Shown one piece after another: positions 42,802-50,718 of a stretch of 64,000 nucleotides of DNA. The position numbers and the translations under genes are program-made. The notes under the pieces were generated by a model. That model saw only the letters and a program-made list of their open reading frames with translations. It was not told where the DNA came from and made no database searches. This DNA is from Selenomonas sputigena_A (GTDB lineage: Bacteria > Bacillota > Negativicutes > Selenomonadales > Selenomonadaceae), in assembly GCF_051603425.1 (NCBI RefSeq), contig NZ_CP194411.1, positions 682,001 through 746,000 of the forward strand, written 5' to 3'. The first letter of the stretch is position 1; each line of letters starts with the position of its first letter.

Positions 42802-43584
42802 TCATTGCCCCAGGAAGGCCTGGCGCTCCTCGCGCAGGAGACGCAAAGCCTCATAGACGCTTGCGAGGTCGCTGCCCGTATGGCGCAGGAACACGCGGAA
42901 GAAGGTGAACAGCCCGTCCATCGCGCCAAAGTAAAGGACGGCGGCACGTGCGCTGGCAGGCGCTTTTTGCCTGTAAGCGGCAAAGGCGGGACGCGCCAGC
43001 GACGGTCCGTCCTTCCCCGCCTCCTTCATGATGCTCTGCAGAAAGAGGAGCACATCGCGTGCTATGCGCTTTTCGCGCGGCAGCCCTACGATCACGCCGT
43101 CCTCGAAGTCGAGCAGCCAGGAGCGCCTGCCGTCCCACATCATGTCCTTGAGCGCAGGACGCCCATGGTGCAGGCCATGCGCATGGAGAGCGGCAAGGGC
43201 TTCCGCCGCCTGGCGCAGAGCCTCCTCGCGCTCTGCCGGTCCTGCATCGCGCACAACATTCGAGAGCGGCTTGCCGCAGTCAACAAGCGCCAGCCAGTCC
43301 ACACCCGAGGCAAAGACCTCGGGCACGGGCAGAGAAAGCCGCCGCAGACGCCGGAGACGTCCCGCCTCAAAGCGGACGGCGCGCGCACCGTTCGGATCAG
43401 CGCCCGGCTGCAACAGCCCCAGGCCGAGCAGGAGCGAGGCACGGCGGGCAAAGCGCAGCCAAGCCTCATGATAGACATGCTCGGCCTGCTTGACCCAGAT
43501 GCGCTTTCCCGCAAGGAGAAAGGAAAAGACCCTCTCCCCCGGTCTTTTCTTCATCTCCTGCAAAACAACGGCCTTCCTGTCCAT
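42802..43584 (-). CDS. Lipopolysaccharide-kinase-like protein (InaA/Kdo kinase family)
   Basis: A 260-residue protein-kinase-fold protein. AWLRFARRASLLLGLGL, ALAALHAHGLHHGRPALKDMMWDG and LLDFEDGVIVG match the InaA/WaaP-like pattern: the catalytic-loop HxD is altered to HGRPALKDMMW, and the metal Asp is in LDFED. Such enzymes phosphorylate sugars of the LPS inner core, in keeping with the LPS operon at the left. The altered catalytic loop leaves activity uncertain. ATG 43584 follows GAGAGGGG; a GTG two codons earlier is less well placed. Confidence 0.7.
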   Translation of the reverse strand: MDRKAVVLQEMKKRPGERVFSFLLAGKRIWVKQAEHVYHEAWLRFARRASLLLGLGLLQPGADPNGARAVRFEAGRLRRLRRLSLPVPEVFASGVDWLALVDCGKPLSNVVRDAGPAEREEALRQAAEALAALHAHGLHHGRPALKDMMWDGRRSWLLDFEDGVIVGLPREKRIARDVLLFLQSIMKEAGKDGPSLARPAFAAYRQKAPASARAAVLYFGAMDGLFTFFRVFLRHTGSDLASVYEALRLLREERQAFLGQ

Positions 43585-43701
43585 GCGCACAGCCCCTCTC
43601 TCGCCAATGTTCCTTCATTATATCAAACGCACGAAACACCTGTCCAGCCGCCTGGCACGAAAAGAGGGGATGCCTGTATGGCATCCCCTTCGCCGATTTC
43701 T

Positions 43702-44721
43702 TCAGCCCTGGCCGCGTCCATGCCCGTGATGTCCGCCCTTGCCTTGGCCGCGATGCGGACAGCGGCCCTCGCCCTGCGCCGCGCCTTCGCCCTGGCCGCC
43801 TTGCCCGTGCCGGCCGTGGCCGCCGGGACCGCCCTGTCCGCCGGGGCCACCGTGACCGCCGTGGCCGCTAGGTCCGCCGTGGCCGTGGCCGCCCTGACCG
43901 CGATGCGGACAGCGGCCCTCGCCCTGACCATGCTCATGGCTCTCGCCGTGCCTATGGTGCGCACTGTGGCCTTCACCTTGCCCATCGCCATGGTGATGAT
44001 GACCTTTCCCGTGGTGGTCGCAGTTCGCCTCTTCCGTATAGACGAGCGTGCCCGCGAGATACGCTTCAACAGCCTCGTCGGCTGCGCCCTTGACGCCGGC
44101 ATGAACGCGGATGCCCGCCTCGCCGAGCGCCTGGATGGCGCCCGCGCCGATGCCGCCGCAAATCAGGGCGTCAACGCCATTGTCCGCAAGAAGTGTGGCA
44201 AGCGCACCATGACCGCTGCCCGCCGCGCTGATGACCTCCGCCTTCTCAACGGCATCCTGCCCGATGTCATAAAGCTTGAATTCCTGTGCATGGCCGAAAT
44301 GCTGAAACACCTGGCCGTTTTCATAAGGGACTGCAATTCTCATTTTTCCTTCTCCTTTCTCAACGGGAAGCGAAACGCAATAGCCGGGACGACCTTCGGC
44401 GCGCGGACAGCATTTGCCGCAAGGCGCAGAAAAATCGCAAAGCCGATAGCAGCCGCCCTCGATTACAAGCGGCCTGCCGTGCACAAGGCTCTCAGCCAGC
44501 TTATACCGTGCGGCGGCATAAATCTCGGCGACGGTCGTGCGCGAGATATCCATGCGCCGTGCGCATTCCTCCTGCTTGAGCCCGTCATGGTCGATGCTGC
44601 GGATGCACTCGTACTCCTCAAGCAGCAGCACCACCGCCTCCCCGCCGGGACATCCCTCGGGGGAAAAGCGTTCATAAGCGGGATGCACACAGATGCGCCG
44701 TCCCCTGCGCGGCCTTGGCAT
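43702..44721 (-). CDS. DUF134 DNA-binding protein fused to NifX-type domain and His/Gly-rich tail
   Basis: A 339-residue three-part protein. Residues 1-110 are a DUF134 (UPF0251) domain with a helix-turn-helix (LKQEECARRMDISRTTVAEIY) and a Cys group (CDFSAPCGKCC). Residues about 125-235 match the NifX/NafY dinitrogenase-cofactor domain (KMRIAVPYENGQVFQHFGHAQEF). The remaining 100 residues are His, Gly and Gln repeats, a metal-binding tail. No nitrogenase genes are in the window, so it may be a metal- or Fe-S-sensing regulator; this is inference. AGGAGG precedes ATG 44721. A dyad-rich region separates it from the divergent flavoprotein gene. Confidence 0.82.
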   Translation of the reverse strand: MPRPRRGRRICVHPAYERFSPEGCPGGEAVVLLLEEYECIRSIDHDGLKQEECARRMDISRTTVAEIYAAARYKLAESLVHGRPLVIEGGCYRLCDFSAPCGKCCPRAEGRPGYCVSLPVEKGEGKMRIAVPYENGQVFQHFGHAQEFKLYDIGQDAVEKAEVISAAGSGHGALATLLADNGVDALICGGIGAGAIQALGEAGIRVHAGVKGAADEAVEAYLAGTLVYTEEANCDHHGKGHHHHGDGQGEGHSAHHRHGESHEHGQGEGRCPHRGQGGHGHGGPSGHGGHGGPGGQGGPGGHGRHGQGGQGEGAAQGEGRCPHRGQGKGGHHGHGRGQG

Positions 44722-44765
44722 TCGTTTCGCCTCCTGGAAACAAATAAAAAATTTTTACGCAATTG

Positions 44766-44785
44766 TTATCGACATATGTCGGTAA
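44766..44785. promoter_or_regulatory. Palindromic operator-like site 1
   Basis: TTATCGACATATGTCGGTAA is a near-perfect palindrome with one mismatched pair (core CGACATATGTCG perfect), and the pairing extends one more G/C pair outward. It lies between the -10 of the DUF134 gene and its ATG, so a bound protein would block transcription. Confidence 0.6.
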
Positions 44786-44787
44786 CT

Positions 44788-44805
44788 CTGTTATTATAGT
44801 AACAG
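44788..44805. promoter_or_regulatory. Palindromic operator-like site 2
   Basis: CTGTTATTATAGTAACAG is an inverted repeat with 6-base perfect arms around a 6-base centre, covering the -10 element of the promoter at 44793-44824. Confidence 0.6.
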
Positions 44806-44824
44806 ATCGGGAGGAACCTGTCAA
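44793..44824 (-). promoter_or_regulatory. DUF134-NifX promoter with a 20-base spacer
   Basis: On the minus strand, TTGACA (44819-44824) and TATAAT (44793-44798) are both perfect but 20 bases apart. Such over-long spacing with a dyad is typical of promoters that need a distorting activator (MerR-type). Confidence 0.5.
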
Positions 44825-44933
44825 CCGGAAGAATGCCTGCTTCCCTGCGGCAGGATTTTCGCCTTCCGCAAAGAACTTTCTTTCTATAAGAAGCAACATA
44901 TAATTACACGCATAAACGTCAGGAGTGATTCCT

Positions 44934-45872
44934 ATGGCAAAAGAAACGATACAGAAAGACGTCATCATCATCGGCGCAGGCATGGCCGGCCTGACGGCGG
45001 CACTCTATGCAGGACGCATGAACTTCCGGACGCTCGTCCTCGAAAACGCGCTCATCGGCGGCCAAATTGCGAACGCCGCCGGCATTGAGAACTATCCCGG
45101 CTTCCTGCGCGTGTCCGGCGGCGACCTCATGGCGGTCGTCCAGCAACAGGCGGAGAGCTTCGGTGCTGTCGTGGACGAATTCGACGCCATCGAAAAAGTC
45201 GATCTCACAAGCGATCCGAAACGAATCGAGACAGAGGGCGCGATCTACGAAACCCCCGTCGTCATCATCGCCTCGGGCATGAGCCGCCGCAAACTGCCGC
45301 TGCCCGAGGAGGCAAAATATGCCGACCGCGGCGTGCATTACTGCGAGCTGTGCGACGGCCATATGTACCAGGACAAGATCATCGCCGTCATGGGCGGCGG
45401 CAACGCAGCCGTCGATGCGGCCAACTTCCTCTCTCGCTACGCAAAGAAGCTCTACCTCGTCCATCGCTCAACGCTGCGCGCTGACGAGGTGTCCCAGAAG
45501 CGCCTGCGCGAAAATCCCAAGGCCGAGATCCTGCTGGGAACGGAAATCCGCGCTTTGAAGGGCGACGGCAAACTGGCCGCCATGGAGCTTTTCGACAAGG
45601 AGAGCGGCCGGACGCGCGAAGTCGCCGTCGACGCCATCTTTGTCAACATCGGCGTGCAGCCGAACACGCGCCTCTTCGAGGGGCAGATCGAGCTCAGCGA
45701 GCGCGGTCACATCCTCGCAGGCGAGGACTGCCGCACGAAGATTCCCGGCGTTTTCGCCGCAGGCGACATCCGCGAAAAGGAGATCCACCAGCTGACAACG
45801 GCAGCTTCCGACGGCACAACCGCCGCCCTGCTCGCCGAGAAGTACATCACAGGAGGTAAAACATCATGGTAA
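44934..45872 (+). CDS. Thioredoxin-reductase-like flavoprotein
   Basis: A 312-residue FAD/NAD(P)H disulfide reductase of the low-molecular-weight TrxB type: GAGMAGLTAALYAGR (FAD), a redox pair CELC (Cys137, Cys140) where TrxB has CAVC, GGGNAAVDAANFLS (NAD(P)H) and the C-terminal GVFAAGDI. Its stop overlaps the start of a glutaredoxin gene, so the natural electron partner may be that glutaredoxin rather than thioredoxin. ATG 44934 follows AGGAG. It is divergent from the DUF134-NifX gene. Confidence 0.85.
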   Translation: MAKETIQKDVIIIGAGMAGLTAALYAGRMNFRTLVLENALIGGQIANAAGIENYPGFLRVSGGDLMAVVQQQAESFGAVVDEFDAIEKVDLTSDPKRIETEGAIYETPVVIIASGMSRRKLPLPEEAKYADRGVHYCELCDGHMYQDKIIAVMGGGNAAVDAANFLSRYAKKLYLVHRSTLRADEVSQKRLRENPKAEILLGTEIRALKGDGKLAAMELFDKESGRTREVAVDAIFVNIGVQPNTRLFEGQIELSERGHILAGEDCRTKIPGVFAAGDIREKEIHQLTTAASDGTTAALLAEKYITGGKTSW

Positions 45873-46096
45873 AAGTTTATTCCATCACCCAATGCCCTTG
45901 GTGCGACAAGGTCAAGAAGTACCTGAAGTCGAAGAACATCCCCTACGAGGAGCACAACATCGAAAACAGCGAGGAGGACAAGAAGGCCTGCCAGGAAATC
46001 TCCGGCGACCTCATCGTTCCCGTCACGACCGTCAACGGCAAGGACTTCGTCGTGAGCTTCGACAAGGCCAAACTCGACGCGCTTCTCGGCATCTGA
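45866..46096 (+). CDS. Glutaredoxin
   Basis: A 76-residue redox protein with CPWC at residues 10-13, the expected thioredoxin fold order, and IVPVTTVNG carrying the cis-Pro. It starts inside the last codons of the flavoprotein gene (ATGGTAA), giving translational coupling. In organisms without glutathione such small glutaredoxin-like proteins are often reduced by flavoproteins, which fits this pair (inference). Confidence 0.92.
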   Translation: MVKVYSITQCPWCDKVKKYLKSKNIPYEEHNIENSEEDKKACQEISGDLIVPVTTVNGKDFVVSFDKAKLDALLGI

Positions 46097-46102
46097 ATGC
46101 AG

Positions 46103-46132
46103 AAACCCCGCAAATTCCTGCGGGGTTTTCTT
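46103..46132 (+). terminator. Terminator after glutaredoxin
   Basis: The stem AAACCCCGCA / TGCGGGGTTT with a 6-base loop is followed by TCTT. It lies 6 bases after the stop. Confidence 0.9.
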
Positions 46133-46137
46133 ATATC

Positions 46138-46558
46138 CGAAGGGGAACTGCGCCTTTGGCTTGACTTCTTGGGGTTTCATGGTAAGCTACACGCACAAAC
46201 GTCCACTTCGTGGACATTGTGCCCCGCCCTTACAGAAACCCGGGGAATCGCTGATAAATTCAGCCCGCCATCTCAGCGCATCTTTTCCGCTCGCTCCGCG
46301 TCGACAAATCCTCCGCATAGCCCCGCTATGCGTCCGGTTTGTCTCCTTGATCGAACGAAAAATCTGCACCCATCTGACGGACTTCATTTTATCAGCGCTT
46401 CCCTGCCAATCAGTCTGCGCCTTTGGCTTGACTTCTTGGGGTTTCATGGTAAACTACACGCACAAACGTCCACTTCGTGGACATTGTGCCCCGCCCTTAC
46501 AGAAACCTAGCCAATCAGTCTGCGCCTTTGGCTTGACTTCTTGGGGTTTCATGGTAAA
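46138..46558. repeat. Composite repeat array, inverted orientation
   Basis: The 500-base gap before murA is filled with stem-loop units in the orientation opposite to the arrays at 1294 and 29170. Two GTCCACTTCGTGGAC hairpin modules are present (about 46199 and 46468). A 163-bp element interrupts one unit. The last unit ends at 46558, just before the murA ribosome site. Confidence 0.92.
46242..46404. mobile_element. 163-bp MITE-like element, copy 3 (inverted)
   Basis: Same length as copies 1 and 2, in reverse orientation, with ends GGGGAATCGCTGATAAA and TTTATCAGCGCTTCCC. The interior is nearly identical to them, including the GCATAGCCCCGCTATGC hairpin. Confidence 0.85.
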
Positions 46559-46604
46559 CTAAAAAGTGCTGTATTGGGTGTATTGGGGAGGAAACAGAAC
46601 TTCA

Positions 46605-47876
46605 ATGGAAAAGTTGATCATACAAGGCGGCTGCCGCCTCAAGGGGCGCGTGAAAATCAGCGGCGCGAAGAATGCGGTGCTGCCGATCATCGCCGCGACA
46701 CTTCTGGGGCAGGACACGCCGAGCCGACTGGAAGAAGTCCCGGCGCTCGACGATGTGCATACGATCACAGACGTGCTGCAGGCGCTCGGCGTGCGGGCAT
46801 CGTTCGACAAAGCGGCCAACACGCTGACCGTGGACAGCAGCGAAATCGTCCGCACGGAGGCCCCTTATGAGCTCGTGCGCAAGATGCGCGCCTCTTTTCT
46901 CATCATGGGGCCTCTGCTCGCACGCCTCGGCCATGCGAAAATTTCCCTGCCGGGCGGCTGCGCCATCGGCACGCGTCCCATCGACCTCCATCTCAAGGGT
47001 TTCGAGGCTCTCGGCGCAACGATCGATATCGGCCACGGCTACATCGAGGCACGCGCTGAAAACGGGCTGCAGGGAGCGCGCATCTACCTCGACTTTCCCA
47101 GCGTCGGCGCGACGGAGAACATCCTGATGGCGGCCTCGATGGCCAAGGGGCAAACCATTCTCGAGAACCCCGCGCAGGAGCCTGAAATCGTCGACCTCGC
47201 AAACTTCCTCAATGTCATGGGCGCAAAGGTGCGCGGCGCAGGCACGAACGTCATCAAGATCGAGGGCGTCGAAAAGCTCACGGGACACAACTATACGATC
47301 ATTCCGGACCGCATCGAGGCAGGCACCTACATGGTCGCCGCCGCCATGACCCAGGGCGACGTCTACATCGAAAACGCCATTTCGGAACATTTGAAGCCGG
47401 TCATCGCCAAGCTCAAGGAAGCGGGCGTGACCATCGAGGAGCATGTCGAGGGCATCCGCGTCGTCTGTGGCCGCCGCCCGAAGGCCGTCGACATCAAGAC
47501 CATGCCCTATCCCGGCTTTCCGACGGACATGCAGGCGCAGTTCATGGCGCTTCTCGCTGTGGCGGAAGGCTCCGGTCTTGTGACGGAAACGGTCTTTGAG
47601 AACCGCTTCATGCACGTCGACGAGCTCAAGCGCATGGGCGCCGCCATCAAGATCGACGGGCGCACGTCCGTCGTCGAGGGCGTCGGCCACCTCACAGGCT
47701 GCCAGGTCAAGGCGACCGATCTCCGCGCAGGCGCCGCCATGGTGCTCGCCGGGCTTGTCGCAGAGGGCGAGACGCAGGTCGGCTACATCCATCACATCGA
47801 CCGCGGCTATGACAACCTCGTGGCAAAACTGGTCGGCCTCGGCGCAGATATCCGCCGCACGGAGAACGGCACATGA
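46605..47876 (+). CDS. murA: UDP-N-acetylglucosamine 1-carboxyvinyltransferase
   Basis: A 423-residue enzyme for the first committed step of peptidoglycan synthesis (PEP onto UDP-GlcNAc). AKNAVLPIIAATLL, LPGGCAIGTRPIDLHLKGFEALGA with the fosfomycin-target Cys (Cys119), and the TEN motif in VGATENILMAA are present. ATG 46605 follows GGGGAGGAA; an earlier in-frame ATG lacks a site. Its end overlaps the next gene by four bases (ATGA). It lies directly after the repeat array, which may contain its promoter. Confidence 0.96.
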   Translation: MEKLIIQGGCRLKGRVKISGAKNAVLPIIAATLLGQDTPSRLEEVPALDDVHTITDVLQALGVRASFDKAANTLTVDSSEIVRTEAPYELVRKMRASFLIMGPLLARLGHAKISLPGGCAIGTRPIDLHLKGFEALGATIDIGHGYIEARAENGLQGARIYLDFPSVGATENILMAASMAKGQTILENPAQEPEIVDLANFLNVMGAKVRGAGTNVIKIEGVEKLTGHNYTIIPDRIEAGTYMVAAAMTQGDVYIENAISEHLKPVIAKLKEAGVTIEEHVEGIRVVCGRRPKAVDIKTMPYPGFPTDMQAQFMALLAVAEGSGLVTETVFENRFMHVDELKRMGAAIKIDGRTSVVEGVGHLTGCQVKATDLRAGAAMVLAGLVAEGETQVGYIHHIDRGYDNLVAKLVGLGADIRRTENGT

Positions 47877-49336
47877 CAGAAAGACGAAAGCACATCATCC
47901 TGCTCCTCTGCCTCGGTCTCCTCTACTTCCTCGGCAATTCTTCCATCGCCGTAACGGATCCCGTCGAGTCGAACTACACGGAAACGGCGGCAGAAATGCT
48001 CGCCAGCGGCGATTTCTTCTCGCCGCGCATCTACGGCAATTATTGGTACGACAAGCCTGCTTTCTTTTACTGGGAGCTGATCGCAGCCTTTTCCCTCTTC
48101 GGGCAGACGGACTTCGCAGCGCGATTCTTCCCTGCCGTCTTCGGGCTTCTCGGGCTTTTTCTCACCTACTTCTTTGCCCGCCGCATATACGACGGGCGCA
48201 CAGGTTTCTGGGCAGCCGCCATCCTCGGCAGTTCGTTCGAATACTGGATTCTGTCGAAGGCCATCATCACGGATATGACGCTCTTCGTTTTTTTCAACGC
48301 CGTGCTCGTTTTCTTTTTCCTCGGCTGGCAAGGGAACAAGCGCTTCTATTGGCTTTCGTATCTCTTCGCCGCGCTCGCCGTGCTCACGAAGGGCCCCATC
48401 GGCATCCTTCTGCCCGGCCTCATCGTGACGCTCTTCATCTGCTGGAAACGAAACTTCGCCGAAGTGCTGCGCATGAAGCCCATCGGCGGCATGATCCTCT
48501 TCTTCCTCGTCTCCAGCACCTGGTACTATGCGATGTACCGCATCCACGGCAGCGCCTTCCTGGACACCTTCCTCGGCGTGCACAACGTCCTGCGCGCGAC
48601 GGTCTCCGAGCATCCGATGTGGGACGTCTGGTACTACTACATCGCGATTTTCTTCCTCGGCTTCCTGCCCTGGAGCTTCTCGCTTCCCATGGCGCTCCGC
48701 CGCTATTGGAAGGAACGGCGTCTGCCGGTCCTGGACGATCGGGAGCGCTTCCTGCTCCTCTGGGCGATCGTCATCAACGTCTTCTACCAGCTCATGGCGA
48801 CGAAGTACTCGACCTACACGCTGCCGGGGCTTTTGCCCATCGCCATCCTCACGGCGCGGCTCCTCATCCGTCACGAAAAACTCATGCAGCGCATCTTGCT
48901 GGTGATGTTCGCCGTCTTCATCGCGCTGACTTTCGGTCTTGCCATCCCCCGCACGAACAGCGGCGGCGTCTCCGGCAAGCCCTTCGCGCCCATCCTGAAG
49001 GAGCGCCTGCAGGAGGGCGACATGCTCACGGCCTTCGGTGACTACAGCACCTCCACAGTCTACTACACGGGACACGAGATGTTCCGCCTGCTGCCGCGCG
49101 ATCAGATCGAGGACGCAAAGCCGAAAAGCATGAGCTGGACGACCACGAACGTCATGCCGTACTTCGCCATCGAAGACCTGTCCTATGACCGCGACATCTA
49201 CATGCTCGTGAAAAAAAAGAAGCGCCAGCCGCGCTTCCCTGCCGCACTCGACGAGAGCGAATGGCAGCTCGTGGCGGCCTCGCCCGAGGACGGCTCAGGA
49301 GCCAGCCTCTATTGGCGTCCGGCTAAAAAAGACTGA
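47873..49336 (+). CDS. GT39-family (ArnT-like) lipid-linked sugar transferase
   Basis: A 487-residue membrane glycosyltransferase. The opening VTDPVESNYTETAAEMLASGDFFSP, then YDKPAFFYWE, matches ArnT and other GT39 proteins, with the catalytic acidic residues in the first loop. About ten or more hydrophobic helices precede a soluble C-terminal domain. ArnT adds aminoarabinose to lipid A; a related sugar transfer onto lipid A or a glycan is likely. It overlaps murA by four bases and ends at a terminator, so it is co-expressed with peptidoglycan synthesis. Confidence 0.85.
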   Translation: MTERRKHIILLLCLGLLYFLGNSSIAVTDPVESNYTETAAEMLASGDFFSPRIYGNYWYDKPAFFYWELIAAFSLFGQTDFAARFFPAVFGLLGLFLTYFFARRIYDGRTGFWAAAILGSSFEYWILSKAIITDMTLFVFFNAVLVFFFLGWQGNKRFYWLSYLFAALAVLTKGPIGILLPGLIVTLFICWKRNFAEVLRMKPIGGMILFFLVSSTWYYAMYRIHGSAFLDTFLGVHNVLRATVSEHPMWDVWYYYIAIFFLGFLPWSFSLPMALRRYWKERRLPVLDDRERFLLLWAIVINVFYQLMATKYSTYTLPGLLPIAILTARLLIRHEKLMQRILLVMFAVFIALTFGLAIPRTNSGGVSGKPFAPILKERLQEGDMLTAFGDYSTSTVYYTGHEMFRLLPRDQIEDAKPKSMSWTTTNVMPYFAIEDLSYDRDIYMLVKKKKRQPRFPAALDESEWQLVAASPEDGSGASLYWRPAKKD

Positions 49337-49364
49337 TGCCGGCTGCCGCCCCTGTATGTTCTGC

Positions 49365-49411
49365 TTTGCGCCTGCCCCGGGAAACAACTTCCGGAGCAGG
49401 CGCAAAATTTT
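49365..49411 (+). terminator. Terminator after the ArnT-like gene
   Basis: TTTGCGCCTGC / GCAGGCGCAAA stem followed by ATTTT. Confidence 0.88.
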
Positions 49412-49512
49412 AGGAATCGCTGATAAAAGGAAGCCGCCCCGATTCGCACAGATGTGAGAAGACGAGCGGCTGAGTGCATCCGAGATGCCTTTATTTGGGA
49501 GGAATCGCTTAT
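49411..49512. repeat. Diverged relative of the 163-bp MITE-like family
   Basis: It opens AGGAATCGCTGATAAAAGGA and closes GGGAGGAATCGCTTATG, sharing the CGCTGATAAA end and GAAG.CCG interior with the 163-bp element. It supplies the ribosome site (GGGAGGA) and start codon of the following gene. Confidence 0.55.
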
Positions 49513-50572
49513 GAAAAGCCCCGTCGAAGAACCGATTGCCCTTGCCGGCCTCAAATGCAAAAACCGCATCATCCGCTCCGCCGTACACAGCTTTCTCGGT
49601 ACGGCAGACGGCCGCATGGGCGAAGGCGATTTCCAAATGTATGAGGAACTGGCGCAAAACGGCGTCGGCCTCATCATCACAGGACACGCCTGCGTCGCTC
49701 GCGGCGGACGCGCGAACGAAGAGCAGCTGAACCTCTTCGACGATGCCGCCGTCGAGGACATCCGGCGCGCCGCTGCCCTCACGCATGAAGCGGGGGCACG
49801 TTTCGTCGTGCAGCTGAGCCATGCAGGGCCGCGCGCCATTGATACGGAAGACCTCGCCGACGTCTCGGCACGTCCCCTGAAAAAAGACCGCGCAGCACGC
49901 GCCATGACGCAGGAAGAGATCGCCTCTCTCAGCAAAGCCTTCGCAACAGCCGCCGTCCGCGCACAAAAAGGCGGCGCGGACGGCGTGCAGATTCATGCCG
50001 CCCACTCCTACCTCGTCTCGCGCTTCCTCGACCCCTTCTTCAATGCGCGTACGGACGAGTACGGCGGCGACGCCTCGGGACGCTTCCGCCTTCTCGCTGA
50101 GATCATCGAAGCCATCCAGGAAAGATGCGGCAAGGACTTCCCCATACTCGTCAAGATCAACAGCGATACAAAAGGGGCGGATACCGCCTACGAAGCCGAC
50201 CTGCGCTTCTACCTCGAACGATGTAAGGCGCTCGGCGTCGCCCTTGTCGAGCTCTCGGGCGCGGACTTCATCAACCTGCCGAAAACAGCGCGCCTCTACT
50301 ACCTCGAACGCGCCAAAAAGATGCGCGCCGCCGTCGATCTCCCGCTGAGCCTCGTCGGCGGCGTCCGCTCACTCGCCGATATGGAAGCCGTCCTCACCGC
50401 CGGTCTCGACATGGTATCCCTCGGCCGTCCCCTGATCTCTGACAGCAGCTTTTTCACCAAAGCGCTCGCCGGGGAAAATTCCCGCTGTCTCTCCTGCAAC
50501 CGCTGCTTCGTGCTGCCCCGAATGCACCCGGGCACACGCTGCGTGCTGCACCGAAAAAAACCGATGGCCTAG
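49511..50572 (+). CDS. NADH:flavin oxidoreductase, old-yellow-enzyme type with a 4Fe-4S site
   Basis: A 353-residue FMN TIM barrel. It begins at the diagnostic KNRIIRSAVHSFLG and contains VQLSHAGPRA, GVQIHAAHSYLVSRFLDPFFNARTDEYGG and GGVRSLADME...GRPLISD, followed by a C-terminal CLSCNRC and a later Cys, typical of the 4Fe-4S site of 2,4-dienoyl-CoA-reductase relatives. The second FAD domain of those enzymes is absent. It reduces an activated double bond; the substrate is unknown. GGGAGGA lies inside the repeat relic that precedes it. Confidence 0.88.
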   Translation: MKSPVEEPIALAGLKCKNRIIRSAVHSFLGTADGRMGEGDFQMYEELAQNGVGLIITGHACVARGGRANEEQLNLFDDAAVEDIRRAAALTHEAGARFVVQLSHAGPRAIDTEDLADVSARPLKKDRAARAMTQEEIASLSKAFATAAVRAQKGGADGVQIHAAHSYLVSRFLDPFFNARTDEYGGDASGRFRLLAEIIEAIQERCGKDFPILVKINSDTKGADTAYEADLRFYLERCKALGVALVELSGADFINLPKTARLYYLERAKKMRAAVDLPLSLVGGVRSLADMEAVLTAGLDMVSLGRPLISDSSFFTKALAGENSRCLSCNRCFVLPRMHPGTRCVLHRKKPMA

Positions 50573-50584
50573 CTTACTGTAAAG

Positions 50585-50610
50585 GCTTTAAGGAGATATG
50601 TCCTTAAAGC
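50585..50610. promoter_or_regulatory. Perfect hairpin in the cstA leader region
   Basis: GCTTTAAGGA-GATATG-TCCTTAAAGC is a perfect 10-bp stem between the flavin-oxidoreductase stop and the cstA promoter. It lacks a clear T-run, so it may be a weak terminator or an operator. Confidence 0.45.
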
Positions 50611-50643
50611 TTACATCTTTACAACTTTATCGAACTTTACAAG

Positions 50644-50672
50644 TTGACACTCGACTCTATAAGTGCTATATT
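50644..50672 (+). promoter_or_regulatory. Consensus promoter for cstA
   Basis: A perfect TTGACA at 50644-50649, a 17-base spacer and TATATT at 50667-50672, about 47 bases before the ATG. It is the strongest promoter match in the window. Confidence 0.85.
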
Positions 50673-50718
50673 AACTTTCGTATCTATCATTTACATCCAA
50701 GGAAAGAAGGATTTTTTC

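Noticed and set aside
50585..50610. Rho-independent terminator before cstA
   Set aside because: The stem is perfect but lacks a T-run; kept only as a hairpin of unclear role.
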